DNA of 64,000 nucleotides from Bacillota bacterium (GCA_023407175.1 JAEYMU010000056.1:372001-436000); one strand, 5' to 3'. Positions 8,880 through 20,202 are shown, counted from the first letter of the stretch. Translations and numbers: made by a program. Notes: a model not told the origin generated them from the sequence alone.

Positions 8880-9427
8880 TATACTTCCTCCTTTTCTTCT
8901 TTGATCAGGCTGTTTAATGCTTCCCTCGCCCATTCAAGCTCCGCCTGGTAATGGCGCTCATGATGGTCGAATATGATATTGACCATAACTCTATATTCCC
9001 CCGGAATAAACTTAAGTGTTTCCTCTTTATGCCGCCTGATATTGTCCAGCGATGCCTCAAGCTTACCAATGGCAGTCCTTAAATTCCCGGTAAGCTCCTC
9101 TGTCTTAATATAATCGGAGAAGTAAAACAAACCATCACAGGAAAAGGTAGGACGATACTCAAATTCAAGTAATCCTGTGATTTTGCTCTGAAAGGCCTCA
9201 ATTCCCTTTTCAGTAATTATATAAATAGTTTTTTCCGGTCTGCTGCCCGGTTTTTCACTGTTTGCTAAGAGCAGTCCCTCCTTCTCCATCCTTTCCAGAT
9301 GATAATAGATGGTCGGCAGCTTAATCTGTGTGAAATCGGAAAGCTGTTCCCCGATTATCTTCTTGATTTGATAGCCATGCTGTGGACCAAATCGTTGCAA
9401 TAGGCCCAGGATATAAAATGGTATCAT
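8879..9427 (-). CDS. PadR family transcriptional regulator
   Basis: A 182-residue PadR-type repressor. The N-terminal winged helix reads YILGLLQRFGPQHGYQIKK ... LPTIYYHLERMEKEGLL ... PEKTIYIITEKG. The C-terminal part (about 95-182) is the longer helical dimerisation domain. It is coupled to the methyltransferase by a TAATG overlap. A 48-bp palindromic operator lies immediately upstream and should mediate autoregulation. The ATG is preceded by GGAGGAAAA. Confidence 0.92.
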   Translation of the reverse strand: MIPFYILGLLQRFGPQHGYQIKKIIGEQLSDFTQIKLPTIYYHLERMEKEGLLLANSEKPGSRPEKTIYIITEKGIEAFQSKITGLLEFEYRPTFSCDGLFYFSDYIKTEELTGNLRTAIGKLEASLDNIRRHKEETLKFIPGEYRVMVNIIFDHHERHYQAELEWAREALNSLIKEEKEEV

Positions 9428-9449
9428 TCATTTTTCCTCCTTATATAAA

Positions 9450-9497
9450 ACAAATAGTCAGTACTGACTATAATTATAATCAGTACTGACTATTTGT
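9450..9497. promoter_or_regulatory. Double palindromic operator of the PadR operon
   Basis: Two palindromes with identical AGTCAGTACTGACTA cores lie 22 bp apart centre to centre (AGTACT at 9460-9465 and 9482-9487). The first full site is ATAGTCAGTACTGACTAT (9454-9471). Together with the linker they form one near-perfect 48-bp palindrome. Position and symmetry fit a PadR dimer pair binding on one face of the helix over the promoter. Confidence 0.82.
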
Positions 9498-9565
9498 CAA
9501 GAACATTTTAGCTTGCTTACCAGAAAAATCCAAAGTCTCGCTTGCGAGGCTATGGGCATATAAGG

Positions 9566-10024
9566 TCAGTCCAGAAGTGCCAGAAATGCACCGTAGCCTT
9601 CCTTTTCCATATTCTCCTTTGCAATAAATCTTAACGACGCACTATTGATGCAATATCTAAGCCCGCCTAGTGCGGCCGGTCCATCCTCAAATACATGTCC
9701 CAAATGGGCATCTCCGGTTCTGCTTCTTACCTCAGTGCGTATCATCCCGTGGCTGTAATCGTTGATCCTTTTTAAGGCCTCCTCATCAATCGGTTTGGCA
9801 AAGCTGGGCCAGCCGCAGCCAGATTCAAACTTGTCACTTGAAGAAAAAAGCGGTTCGCCCGTCGTTATATCCACATAAATTCCCTTTCGAAACTCCTTAT
9901 TATACTCGTTTTGAAAGGGGGGCTCCGTGGCATTGTTCTGGGTTACCTCATACTGTATTTTTGTTAAGCTCTTTTTTAAGGCATCCTTTGTCTGCTTGGT
10001 ATAGTCTTGCTTTTGATTCTCCAT
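9566..10024 (-). CDS. msrB: Peptide-methionine (R)-S-oxide reductase
   Basis: A 152-residue cytoplasmic MsrB, which reduces methionine-R-sulfoxide in proteins. Family motifs are all present: [21 protein letters not shown] and [11 protein letters not shown], whose Cys is the catalytic residue. The CxxC zinc-binding pairs of many MsrBs are absent, as in the zinc-free subgroup. GGAGGTCTAAC precedes the ATG. It is monocistronic; a weak hairpin (CTCGC AA GCGAG, near 9537-9550) followed by a T-rich stretch could terminate it. Confidence 0.95.
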   Translation of the reverse strand: MENQKQDYTKQTKDALKKSLTKIQYEVTQNNATEPPFQNEYNKEFRKGIYVDITTGEPLFSSSDKFESGCGWPSFAKPIDEEALKRINDYSHGMIRTEVRSRTGDAHLGHVFEDGPAALGGLRYCINSASLRFIAKENMEKEGYGAFLALLD

Positions 10025-10050
10025 GTTAGACCTCCATCCTGTTTCCTATA

Positions 10051-10083
10051 GCAAAACTCCCTTGCTAAAGCTTAGCAAAGGAG
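10051..10083 (-). terminator. Terminator of the slipin operon
   Basis: Leftward reading gives CTCCTTTGCTAA, loop GCT, TTAGCAAGGGAG and then TTTTGC. It sits between the slipin stop codon and msrB. Confidence 0.75.
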
Positions 10084-10126
10084 CCTGCTGTTACTATGTC
10101 CATAATCTCATATTCCATACCTTTTG

Positions 10127-11230
10127 TCACGCCTTATTAAAAAGCAGTGTGTTAAGCTGCTCCAGCAGGCTTCCCCCGCCGTTCAGGGAAACACAGCTGA
10201 TTTTCTCACAGATTTTCTCCATGAACTCAAGCTCCTTGAGCCGGTACAGCGTCTGGTTCTCCTCCATCAGCTTTGCCGTATTAAGCAGGCTTCTTGTGGA
10301 AGCAACCTCTTCCCTTCTGGTTATGACATTTGCCTGGGCTCTCTTTTCTGCAATCAAAACCGTATTCAGAATTTCCTTGATATCTCCGGGCAATATAATA
10401 TCCTTCACACCGGCAGAGAGGAATTCCACCCCATAGATACTGCCCTTCTCCTGAAGCTTTTCCAGAACATAGCAGCCGATTTCCTGCTTTCTTAAAAGAA
10501 GGTCATCCAGCTTTAACGCTCCCACATACTCTCTTAAAATCAACTGCATTACTATGTAGAGCTGGTCCTCAAAGGCTCTTACCTCAACAGTCTTAAGCGG
10601 TTCGGTTATCCGGTATTGACAGACAAAGTTAAGCCTTAATGTAATTTTGTCCTCGGTCATGATTTCCTGCCCGTTCATCTCCAATTGCTGCTGTCTTAAA
10701 TCCACATTTCTCACAGCAACCTGCACCGGGCTCTTCCAGAAGAAATACCTGCCGGGCTCCAGAATTTTTTGTATGACATTATTGTAATAGAGGATACCTT
10801 TTTCATGGTTCGCCACCTCATAGCAGCCAACATAAGCCGCCAGCCTGGCACTGCTGTAGACAGCTGCATCAATATCGCGGTCGATTTCCGGATTTCTCAC
10901 ATCAACAATCCGAAAGCTGTGCTCCTTTAAGACCTTCCAGAAGGCATACTTCCCGGATTTTAAAACCTCCGTAAGCTTACCGTCTTCAAAATGCAGGGCA
11001 ATGGCATAATCCTGTACATCCAATAGCTCCAATTCCTCCAAAAGCTCCTTATCGCCAAGAAACAGGTTGATATTTTTCCCTTCGGCATGGAAGGCTGCAT
11101 TCACATCAGCCGTAATAACCTTATATTTGATGAATGGATTCAGAAAGTACTTTCCCGGTTTAAGACATTTTACATAGCTTCCCTCTTTGAATAATAAACC
11201 TCTCTCATCCTTCCTAATAACTACCTTCAT
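10127..11230 (-). CDS. Slipin (SPFH/Band-7) protein with extended N-terminus
   Basis: A 367-residue slipin-family SPFH protein. The SPFH core is around residues 145-310 (MTEDKITLRLNFVCQYRI, LREYVGALKLDDLLL, YGVEFLSAGVKDIILP) and is followed by a helical tail (EKRAQANVITRREE). The first 170 residues contain three related LxxGKY(F/A)-type blocks: LKPGKYFLNPF, LKSGKYAFWK and LEPGRYFFWK. The membrane-proximal segment thus appears triplicated. There is no obvious transmembrane helix. GGACGAGG lies five bases before the ATG. It is the last gene after an RNA with tRNA-like modules. Slipins have been linked by comparative genomics to RNA-repair loci (recalled, not checked). Confidence 0.85.
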   Translation of the reverse strand: MKVVIRKDERGLLFKEGSYVKCLKPGKYFLNPFIKYKVITADVNAAFHAEGKNINLFLGDKELLEELELLDVQDYAIALHFEDGKLTEVLKSGKYAFWKVLKEHSFRIVDVRNPEIDRDIDAAVYSSARLAAYVGCYEVANHEKGILYYNNVIQKILEPGRYFFWKSPVQVAVRNVDLRQQQLEMNGQEIMTEDKITLRLNFVCQYRITEPLKTVEVRAFEDQLYIVMQLILREYVGALKLDDLLLRKQEIGCYVLEKLQEKGSIYGVEFLSAGVKDIILPGDIKEILNTVLIAEKRAQANVITRREEVASTRSLLNTAKLMEENQTLYRLKELEFMEKICEKISCVSLNGGGSLLEQLNTLLFNKA

Positions 11231-11496
11231 TTTACCTCGTCCTTTCCATTACTATAATTTTTTACTATGGATGTATTATCCATAGCAAATCCTTTTGGGA
11301 ATCCTCCCGCAGCGTCGGCGGAGTGCTGCTTAAGCCTACCGCTTTCCAGCCTCCGAATCGAATTTTCCTTACGAAGCTTCCGATCCTTGTGACTTTCTTG
11401 CAATAGCCGGTATCCGCACACTTCAGAGCTTAAGCTCCGGTGCCCTGACCCGGTTACTGCCAAAGCGTGAGGATTCCTTCCATAGATTTTTTTCAA
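11227..11496 (-). CDS. Doubtful small ORF before slipin (may be non-coding)
   Basis: An 89-codon frame starting with TTG. AGAGG lies seven bases upstream, and the end overlaps the slipin start as ATGA, which would allow coupled translation. Against coding: the product is rich in Arg, Ser, His and Lys with no recognisable fold. The DNA continues the structured, tRNA-flavoured character of the region upstream, with a GAGCTTAAGCTC palindrome and a TTCGATTC T-loop-like string. I do not recognise a family. It may be the 3' part of the non-coding RNA. Confidence 0.3.
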   Translation of the reverse strand: MKKIYGRNPHALAVTGSGHRSLSSEVCGYRLLQESHKDRKLRKENSIRRLESGRLKQHSADAAGGFPKGFAMDNTSIVKNYSNGKDEVK

Positions 11497-11728
11497 AAAA
11501 TTGCCTCTGCTAAACCATAGCTTCAGATCCTTCGTCTGATGGGGATTTGAACCCCATAAGTTTTCTGCGCTCTACCTCTAAGCTACTTACTTTACAGTAA
11601 GGGAGGAGTCGAACCTCCGACAACAGAGTTGTGAGTTCCGCTTTCTCGGTATACCTCTCTCCGAAACCGGAAGGGCACCGCAAGACCATTCAGAAATCTT
11701 TGCATTGGGAAAAGGAAACCTGTTCCTA
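11497..11728 (-). ncRNA. Putative structured RNA with two tRNA-like modules
   Basis: This gene-free leftward transcript starts near 11728 from its own promoter. It holds two T-arm lookalikes: GGAGG-TTCGACT-CCTCC (complement of 11602-11618) and TGGGG-TTCAAAT-CCCCA (complement of 11540-11556). The second is preceded by a D-arm-like GCTT-AGAGGTA-GAGC (complement of 11569-11583), with only about 12 bases between the arms, so there is no room for an anticodon arm. The first has ACAAC-TCT-GTTGT just upstream of its T-arm but no clear D-arm. A hairpin CTTAC/GTAAG separates the modules. Neither can be a working tRNA. Bacterial Y-RNA-like RNAs (YrlA) carry tRNA-like domains of this sort, and the slipin neighbour would fit an RNA-repair context (inference). 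Confidence 0.6.
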
Positions 11729-11734
11729 AGAACA

Positions 11735-11762
11735 ATTATAGTATATGGCAAGGAATTACCAA
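11735..11762 (-). promoter_or_regulatory. Promoter of the tRNA-like RNA / slipin unit
   Basis: Leftward -35 TTGGTA (complement of 11757-11762), 16-bp spacer, and a perfect -10 TATAAT (complement of 11735-11740). It lies directly after the terminator of the WYL genes and so gives the RNA its own start. Confidence 0.65.
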
Positions 11763-11786
11763 TTTACAGACAAAAAGCTTGCAACC

Positions 11787-15127
<3,341 letters not shown>

Positions 15128-15128
<1 letters not shown>

Positions 15129-16144
15129 TACTTTGTTTCCTTCATCAATTCCTGGAGCAAATCAGGTGATATATTGAGCTGGCCTATCTGCCCTGCCTTC
15201 TCGGCCAATTCCTGGAAGGCTATTGCGATCAGCTTGCTTGGCTGCATCCCTATGCTGGCCAGGGACTGGATTACATTCGGTTCAATTCCCTCCAGGGCCC
15301 TCATTACCGCAGATAATTCATATGCCTTGGCGTCTGCCTCTGCTTTTGAATTCTGGACGGTAAGCTCAATCAAATCCTTCTTTTTCTTCTCCAGCGTGGT
15401 TTCAAAATTCATCTGTTCCTCTTTCAGCTGGTTTTGTTTTTGCTGAACCGCTCTTTCAGCCTCTATCTGGGTTTCCCTTACCTGTTTCTTCTTATTTTCA
15501 ATTGCTATTTCCGTATTAAATTCATTTTCCTTCACACGTCTTTCCTGCTCAATGGACGCGTTGCGCCTTTCATAGATAGCCTCATCCGCTTTTCTAAGAA
15601 TCTGTTCTCTGGCCTGGGCCTCCAGTGCTCTGGCTGTTTCCTTGTTGGGAAGAATGGCGAGTATGGAAAGTCCCAATATCTCGATTCCCAGCAGATTTAT
15701 CTCTTCATTCTCTCTGATTTCCTCCAATATTCCTTTGGCCAGTGTTTCACTGGATTTGATGGCTTCCTTAAGCAGTAAGCCCTCCAGCGTTTTCTTGGTC
15801 AAAACCCTTACGATGTTGATAACCCGCTGCGGCAGCTTCTGGGGATCGTCCGAGACATACCCCTTTCCTCTCATATCGCGGGTGTAATTAAGAAGTCCCG
15901 CAATCTTCTTCCGGTCAACGATACGGAAGGTAATCTGTCCCTGAACCGTCACGGTCTGAAAATCCGAGGTAACCTCTTCAAAAATAAAGGGGGCATCCAC
16001 ACTTCCTACGGGTACTACAACAATTGATGTGGCAGGCGCATAGTAATAAAAGGATATTCCCGCACCCTCCTTTGTAACTTTACCGTTACTGTATCGTAGT
16101 ACATATTCACTTGGCTGGAACTTGATAAATCTGAAGCCGAACAT
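15128..16144 (-). CDS. SPFH/Band-7 protein with coiled-coil tail
   Basis: A 338-residue SPFH-domain protein. Residues about 35-200 form the Band-7 core (VTVQGQITFRIVDRKKIAG ... LEEIRENEEINLLGIEILGLSILAI). Residues 200-285 are a long charged coiled coil (EQERRVKENEFNTEIAIENK), as in flotillin/prohibitin-like scaffolds that oligomerise at membranes. No transmembrane helix is visible; a short hydrophobic segment, ISFYYYAPATSIVVVPVG, is near the N-terminus. AAGGAGGAG precedes the ATG. It lies between nicotinamidase and the NAD-kinase-like gene and is coupled to the latter. Confidence 0.87.
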
Positions 16145-16213
16145 AATTTCTCCTCCTTATTATATGTGCTGATTTTTTATTTCTTCTTTATTGTACCTGT
16201 GCTTCCGGCAGAG

Positions 16214-16885
16214 TCATCTTACCCCTGCAACTACCTCTACCCCATTGATTACCATATTATAGAGCGCCATTACTGCCACAAAATCCGCCTGATGCATTCC
16301 AAGGTCATAGGTTTCAACTGCATTCACCGGTACGATTATCCTGGCCTTTTGGTTATTCTTATTGAAAAAGGTTTTTAACGTAATTGCAAACTGCTGGACA
16401 CAGATATCGGTGCAGTCACCCGTAACAATAAAGGTCCGTGTCTGTGGGTTTTGCGCCAGCCAGGCCTGGAAATCCTCCTCCAAAAATCCGTTGGTAGAAT
16501 TCTTAAGAATCAGCTGATAGCCCCCAGCCTCCTTGATTTCATCTACGATTTCCGCTTCAAAGGTACCGGACATACAGTGAACGGGGTAGGCTTCAAATTC
16601 CGGTGAGACCTCTGTATGGCAATCGGCAAATGCAAGCTTTTTCATCCTCTGCTCGTCACAGGCTATAGACAGCCGTACAATTTCCGGAATCACACCCTCC
16701 ACTCTCGGACTCATAAGTGCCCCTTCCCTGGTAAATCCATTGATCATATCAACAATTACCAGTGCCGTCTGCTCTCCCGGCAAATCCGCAAGCTTAATCA
16801 CCGGAAGCTTTTCCATTAACTCTAATATCTCTTCCAAAGCCTTTGTACCTCTTTGGATCAATTCCTTTCTATCCAACATACTCAT
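16214..16885 (-). CDS. pncA: Nicotinamidase-like cysteine hydrolase
   Basis: A 223-residue isochorismatase-fold hydrolase with the full nicotinamidase signature. The catalytic triad is Asp46 (VIVDMING), Lys128 (LILKNSTNGF) and Cys162 (GDCTDICVQQ). The metal site is in DCHTEVSPEFEAYPVHC. Nicotinamidase converts nicotinamide to nicotinate for NAD salvage. The N-terminal ~35 residues extend beyond the usual start. GGGGAGG lies seven bases before the ATG. It follows the NrtR gene by 27 bases, in line with NrtR control of NAD salvage. Confidence 0.85.
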   Translation of the reverse strand: MSMLDRKELIQRGTKALEEILELMEKLPVIKLADLPGEQTALVIVDMINGFTREGALMSPRVEGVIPEIVRLSIACDEQRMKKLAFADCHTEVSPEFEAYPVHCMSGTFEAEIVDEIKEAGGYQLILKNSTNGFLEEDFQAWLAQNPQTRTFIVTGDCTDICVQQFAITLKTFFNKNNQKARIIVPVNAVETYDLGMHQADFVAVMALYNMVINGVEVVAGVR

Positions 16886-16912
16886 ATCAAATCCTCCCCT
16901 TATAATAATTTT

Positions 16913-17821
16913 TCACCCTGCCTCATTCCAGTTCGGATTGAACCGGAACAGCTTAGAGGGCCTATGTCCGGCATCCTTCGTATACTCATTTGTTTCAATT
17001 ACCATACCGGCAATCTTCCTTCTGAAATTAGCCTTTAACAGCTCCATATCCAGGATCACTTCATACACCTGCTGAAGCTCTGTGAGGGTAAACAGCTGCG
17101 GCATCAGGTGGAAGGCGATATCCGTATAATCGATTTTACTTCTCAGCCTTTCAATCCCATATTCTATGATTTTGGCATGGTCAAAGGCAATTCCCTTTGT
17201 ACTTATTATTTCTCTTTCTGACCTCATAGTCTTGCCCTCGACGGTTTTAACAAGCTTTATATCTGCCGTCAGCTCCTCTTCTTCGTTGATCAGACTTAGC
17301 TTGTATAAGCTTTGCAGAATATATCCCTTCCCGGTTACTGTCCTTTGCCTCTGATACAATTTGCAGGAAACCGTAAACCACTTTGCATCATCCGCATCGT
17401 CGCTGGCTTTGATGTCCAGCATCTGACTGTCCACCAGTGACAGATAAGAGGTGCTTATAATTCTTGTACGGGGGTCCCTGTTTACATCTCCCCAGGTATA
17501 AAGCTGCTCCATATAGATATTGTCAATATTCGTTTCTTCCTTCAGCTCTCTTGCGGCAGCCTTATCCAGATTCTCATCCATATTGACAAATCCGCCGGGC
17601 AAGGCCCATTGCCCAAGACAGGGATGATCCCCCCGTTTAATCATTAACAGCCGCAGAACCTTATCCGGGAGCTTACGGTAATTCTTCTTTTCCTCGTCTG
17701 TTACTGTAAAAATCAGCATATCCACTGTCACCGACGGCCTCTCATATTTACCTGCATCATAAGCAGCCAGGAATTGCTCCTCCGTTAGGCCCTGCTTATT
17801 TACCAGCATCTTTTCCGACAT
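16913..17821 (-). CDS. nrtR: NrtR-type Nudix transcriptional regulator
   Basis: A 302-residue protein with a Nudix domain (about 30-165) and a C-terminal winged helix (about 210-290, DIAFHLMPQLFTLTELQQVYEVILD). This is the NrtR architecture that senses ADP-ribose and represses NAD-biosynthesis genes. The Nudix box follows GX5EX7REUXEEXGU except that the last Gly is Asn (RELKEETNI), which may mark sensing rather than hydrolysis. GGAAG lies eight bases before the ATG. It is first in the NAD/SPFH/WYL operon and has a perfect inverted repeat over its own -10. Confidence 0.9.
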   Translation of the reverse strand: MSEKMLVNKQGLTEEQFLAAYDAGKYERPSVTVDMLIFTVTDEEKKNYRKLPDKVLRLLMIKRGDHPCLGQWALPGGFVNMDENLDKAAARELKEETNIDNIYMEQLYTWGDVNRDPRTRIISTSYLSLVDSQMLDIKASDDADDAKWFTVSCKLYQRQRTVTGKGYILQSLYKLSLINEEEELTADIKLVKTVEGKTMRSEREIISTKGIAFDHAKIIEYGIERLRSKIDYTDIAFHLMPQLFTLTELQQVYEVILDMELLKANFRRKIAGMVIETNEYTKDAGHRPSKLFRFNPNWNEAG

Positions 17822-17838
17822 TGTATCATCTTCCTTTT

Positions 17839-17899
17839 TATTAGAATGTTATTATCATCTTGTTAATATCATTCTAATACCAATAATTTATTTTGTCAA
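17839..17899 (-). promoter_or_regulatory. Promoter and inverted-repeat operator of the NAD cluster
   Basis: Leftward -35 TTGACA (complement of 17894-17899), 17-bp spacer, -10 TAGAAT (complement of 17871-17876). A perfect 10-bp inverted repeat TATTAGAATG (17839-17848) / CATTCTAATA (17870-17879) has one arm covering the -10. Its centre-to-centre distance is 31 bp, three helical turns. NrtR is the obvious candidate repressor. Confidence 0.8.
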
Positions 17900-17911
17900 T
17901 TCTTTTTTGAC

Positions 17912-17955
17912 AAAAAAGCTCTCCTAAACCTTATATTTAAAGTTCAGGAAAGCTT
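17912..17955 (-). terminator. Terminator of the phosphotransferase gene
   Basis: Leftward AGCTTTCCTGAACTT pairs with AAGGTTTAGGAGAGCT and is followed by TTTTTTG. It lies downstream of the phosphotransferase and upstream of the NAD-cluster promoter. Confidence 0.8.
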
Positions 17956-18031
17956 CATCATCTATTATTTAATTGTGGTTCTCATAAGAAGTCTGCAAAA
18001 TCCGCCAGAGATATCCTTGTCTGTCCGAAAA

Positions 18032-19078
18032 CTACCTGTGCAGGGCTTTCAGTTCTTTCAGATGCTCCACTTCCTTTGTGAATTCACCCAGCACCCACGC
18101 ATACTGATTCTTGTCTTCATAATTTCGAAAACCCCGCTCTACAATCATACCGAGCCGCTGCCAGATTTTATAAATTGAAATCCGAATCAGCTCATTATGG
18201 GTAAACTGGGTCTTCCCATATCCCTCCAGAAAATCCGTGCAAATTTCACCAAAGTCATGAAAATCGTGATTCATCAGCGGATCACCATACAGAACCGCCG
18301 CATAGTCAATCACTCCCACCAGACAGTCATCCTTAATCATAAGATTACCGTCCCAGGTATCGGTATGTATATAGCAGGGAACCTCCGCTTCCAGCAGCTC
18401 CTCCCGCTCCTCCTCTATCAGGGCAAGCAGCTTCTTATGGCTGATTCCTGGTATTTCGATCTGTTTATCCTCTGCATCCTGCAAAAGCATCTGAAATAAA
18501 GTAAAAACAAACTCATAATTATTATCGCGGTGCGTCTCGGGCATCACCGGAATTCCAAAGCAGTCTGCCCGAAGGGAACTTATCTTTCTGCATATAATAC
18601 CCACCTGCCTTTTGATTTCGGCAATCGCTTCCTTCGGCGGCCTCTCAGCCATCGTCATCAGCGGGGTCCCCTCCAGAAAGCTCATGAAAAAATAAGGTGC
18701 ATTACAAATCTCACAGGTGGTATCCAGATAGATCAGCCCTGGTGCCGGGATATCCGTTCCTTCTTCCAGAAGCCTTAGCATATTGGCTTCATTGATAATA
18801 CAATCCTTCTCTTGTCGCATAAGTGTCACGGAGGGATCGGCAGCAATTTTTAATACCATCTTTACTCCCGTTCCATCACAGTCTTTTTGTATATTCGCCT
18901 CCACAAGATAAACCGCACTGCTCATTCCGCCGCCAAGCTCTCTTGCCATAAAACCGGTAACCGGCCTGCCCAGTGCCCGTTCTGTCATCGTTCTTAAAAC
19001 CGCTTCCTCCTGATGAAATTTGGAAGCTGAATTAACCACTGTTGCCTTATCCTCTTCCTTCTCTGCCGCCTTGCCCAT
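18032..19078 (-). CDS. Aminoglycoside phosphotransferase (APH) family kinase-like protein
   Basis: A 348-residue member of the APH/choline kinase fold. The catalytic loop is HTDTWDGNLM (HxDxxxxN) and the metal-binding segment is GVIDYAAVLYGDP. The N-lobe glycine loop is ELGGGMSSAVY, and KMVLKIA carries the ATP lysine. GGAGGAAGG precedes the ATG. Families of this kind phosphorylate antibiotics, sugars or small metabolites, and the substrate cannot be assigned. It is monocistronic with its own terminator. The N-terminal ~25 residues are charged and probably disordered. Confidence 0.85.
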   Translation of the reverse strand: MGKAAEKEEDKATVVNSASKFHQEEAVLRTMTERALGRPVTGFMARELGGGMSSAVYLVEANIQKDCDGTGVKMVLKIAADPSVTLMRQEKDCIINEANMLRLLEEGTDIPAPGLIYLDTTCEICNAPYFFMSFLEGTPLMTMAERPPKEAIAEIKRQVGIICRKISSLRADCFGIPVMPETHRDNNYEFVFTLFQMLLQDAEDKQIEIPGISHKKLLALIEEEREELLEAEVPCYIHTDTWDGNLMIKDDCLVGVIDYAAVLYGDPLMNHDFHDFGEICTDFLEGYGKTQFTHNELIRISIYKIWQRLGMIVERGFRNYEDKNQYAWVLGEFTKEVEHLKELKALHR

Positions 19079-19186
19079 AGACCTTCCTCCTTCGGTATCG
19101 TATTGTCATTTTACAACATAAGGCCCCGGCATCAAGATCGGGACAATATTTCTTAAGCAAATGATAGGATAATAAATATACACTGA

Positions 19187-19843
19187 CTAATCCAAGCTGC
19201 TGCTTACTGTTTTCGGCATGCCCCTCATGATATATTCATCCTCATCGACCTTCTGTATGATAAATACATAATCCTCGCCGCTTCCATCCAAGGTCAGTGT
19301 TTTCATCCATTCCATATCCGGCGGCATCTCACCGATGTCCGCATATACTCCGGTATATTTATATTCACAGCTATAGGTGCATAACCACTGGCCCTCTGAC
19401 AGGACGGCCTTTTTACCGGTTACTGCAAGGTAATTATCCTTCCACTGCTTTAATTCATCCTTTCCCATTACATTTCCGACCAAATTCTTATATTCCGTTA
19501 CAGTAAAGGTTTTACCGTCATAGGTCCTCTTTAAGTCCTCCATCATAACTGTTCCAAGCTCATTGGCAATATCATCAATCGTCAGTCCGGAGACTTCACA
19601 GTGATAGGTATATTTGTAGGGAGATAAAACCGGCGCAGCAAAATGATAAATATCCTGACCATAGGCCTCCTTATAATCCTTCGCATCCCATTCCTTTGAT
19701 ACATCAAAGACATATTCTTTCGCATTCACTGCATCTGTGGGAGATACCACGCTTGTGTTAACATCCTCTATAGCTTTTTCCTTTGAGCAGCTGATAAAAA
19801 TAAGCATTGATACAACAAGAAAAATCCATATGGCTTTCTTCAT
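19187..19843 (-). CDS. Putative lipoprotein of unknown function
   Basis: A 218-residue exported protein. The N-terminus MKKAIWIFLVVSMLIFISC is a lipoprotein signal with the lipidated Cys at residue 19 (lipobox IFISC). The mature part is soluble and mixed alpha/beta, with several Tyr/Trp-rich strands; I recognise no family. GGGGAGGGG precedes the ATG. A promoter with TTGTCA (complement of 19992-19997), an 18-bp spacer and TATAAT (complement of 19968-19973) lies about 125 bases upstream, giving a long leader. Confidence 0.75.
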   Translation of the reverse strand: MKKAIWIFLVVSMLIFISCSKEKAIEDVNTSVVSPTDAVNAKEYVFDVSKEWDAKDYKEAYGQDIYHFAAPVLSPYKYTYHCEVSGLTIDDIANELGTVMMEDLKRTYDGKTFTVTEYKNLVGNVMGKDELKQWKDNYLAVTGKKAVLSEGQWLCTYSCEYKYTGVYADIGEMPPDMEWMKTLTLDGSGEDYVFIIQKVDEDEYIMRGMPKTVSSSLD

Positions 19844-19887
19844 TGAAACCCCTCCCCTTATTATGCTTGATTTACACTTTTCCTGCG

Positions 19888-19965
19888 CTATTTTTCAGGC
19901 TCTTTAAAGCCGGAGGCCTTCCAGGCCTGCAGGTCACTGGCATAGTAAACAATACCTTTACCTTT
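19888..19965 (-). pseudogene. Possible short coding remnant
   Basis: Leftward this reads as 25 sense codons (KGKGIVYYASDLQAWKASGF then KEPEK) ending at TAG 19888-19890. Codon choice resembles the neighbouring genes, but in-frame TAA codons lie immediately upstream and there is no start codon. It looks like the C-terminal tail of a lost gene, or a chance reading of the structured leader. Confidence 0.3.
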
Positions 19966-20173
19966 TTATTATACCAAACCCAATAAGCTGATGACAAGTA
20001 AATCATCCTTTTCTTTCCATAACTTAAGGATACATTACAATTTTAATTAAGCTGGCCGATTTGCATAACACAAGTACAGATTACCTTCTAAACAGAACCA
20101 ATGTGAAGACCCCCTATGCAAAGAACTGATAATTGGTGCCTTTTGCTGTATTTAATTAAAGTTTCAACAATAT

Positions 20174-20202
20174 TTGAATGGAAAAGCATCATACCGTATA
20201 AT
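20174..20202 (+). promoter_or_regulatory. Promoter of the 76-codon gene
   Basis: -35 TTGAAT (20174-20179), 17-bp spacer, perfect -10 TATAAT (20197-20202). Confidence 0.7.

Noticed and set aside
8880..8933. Longer start for the methyltransferase
   Set aside because: It lies inside padR; the TAATG-coupled ATG with GGAGG upstream is far better.
11530..11700. Two ordinary tRNA genes
   Set aside because: Neither module has both a proper anticodon arm and a matching 7-bp acceptor stem, so they are reported as tRNA-like only.
19890..19985. Possible riboswitch (c-di-GMP or cobalamin type) in the lipoprotein leader
   Set aside because: A CCTCCGGC string and a GCCAGTGACCTGC string looked suggestive, but the consensus cores and helices of those classes are not present, and the stretch reads better as a coding remnant.
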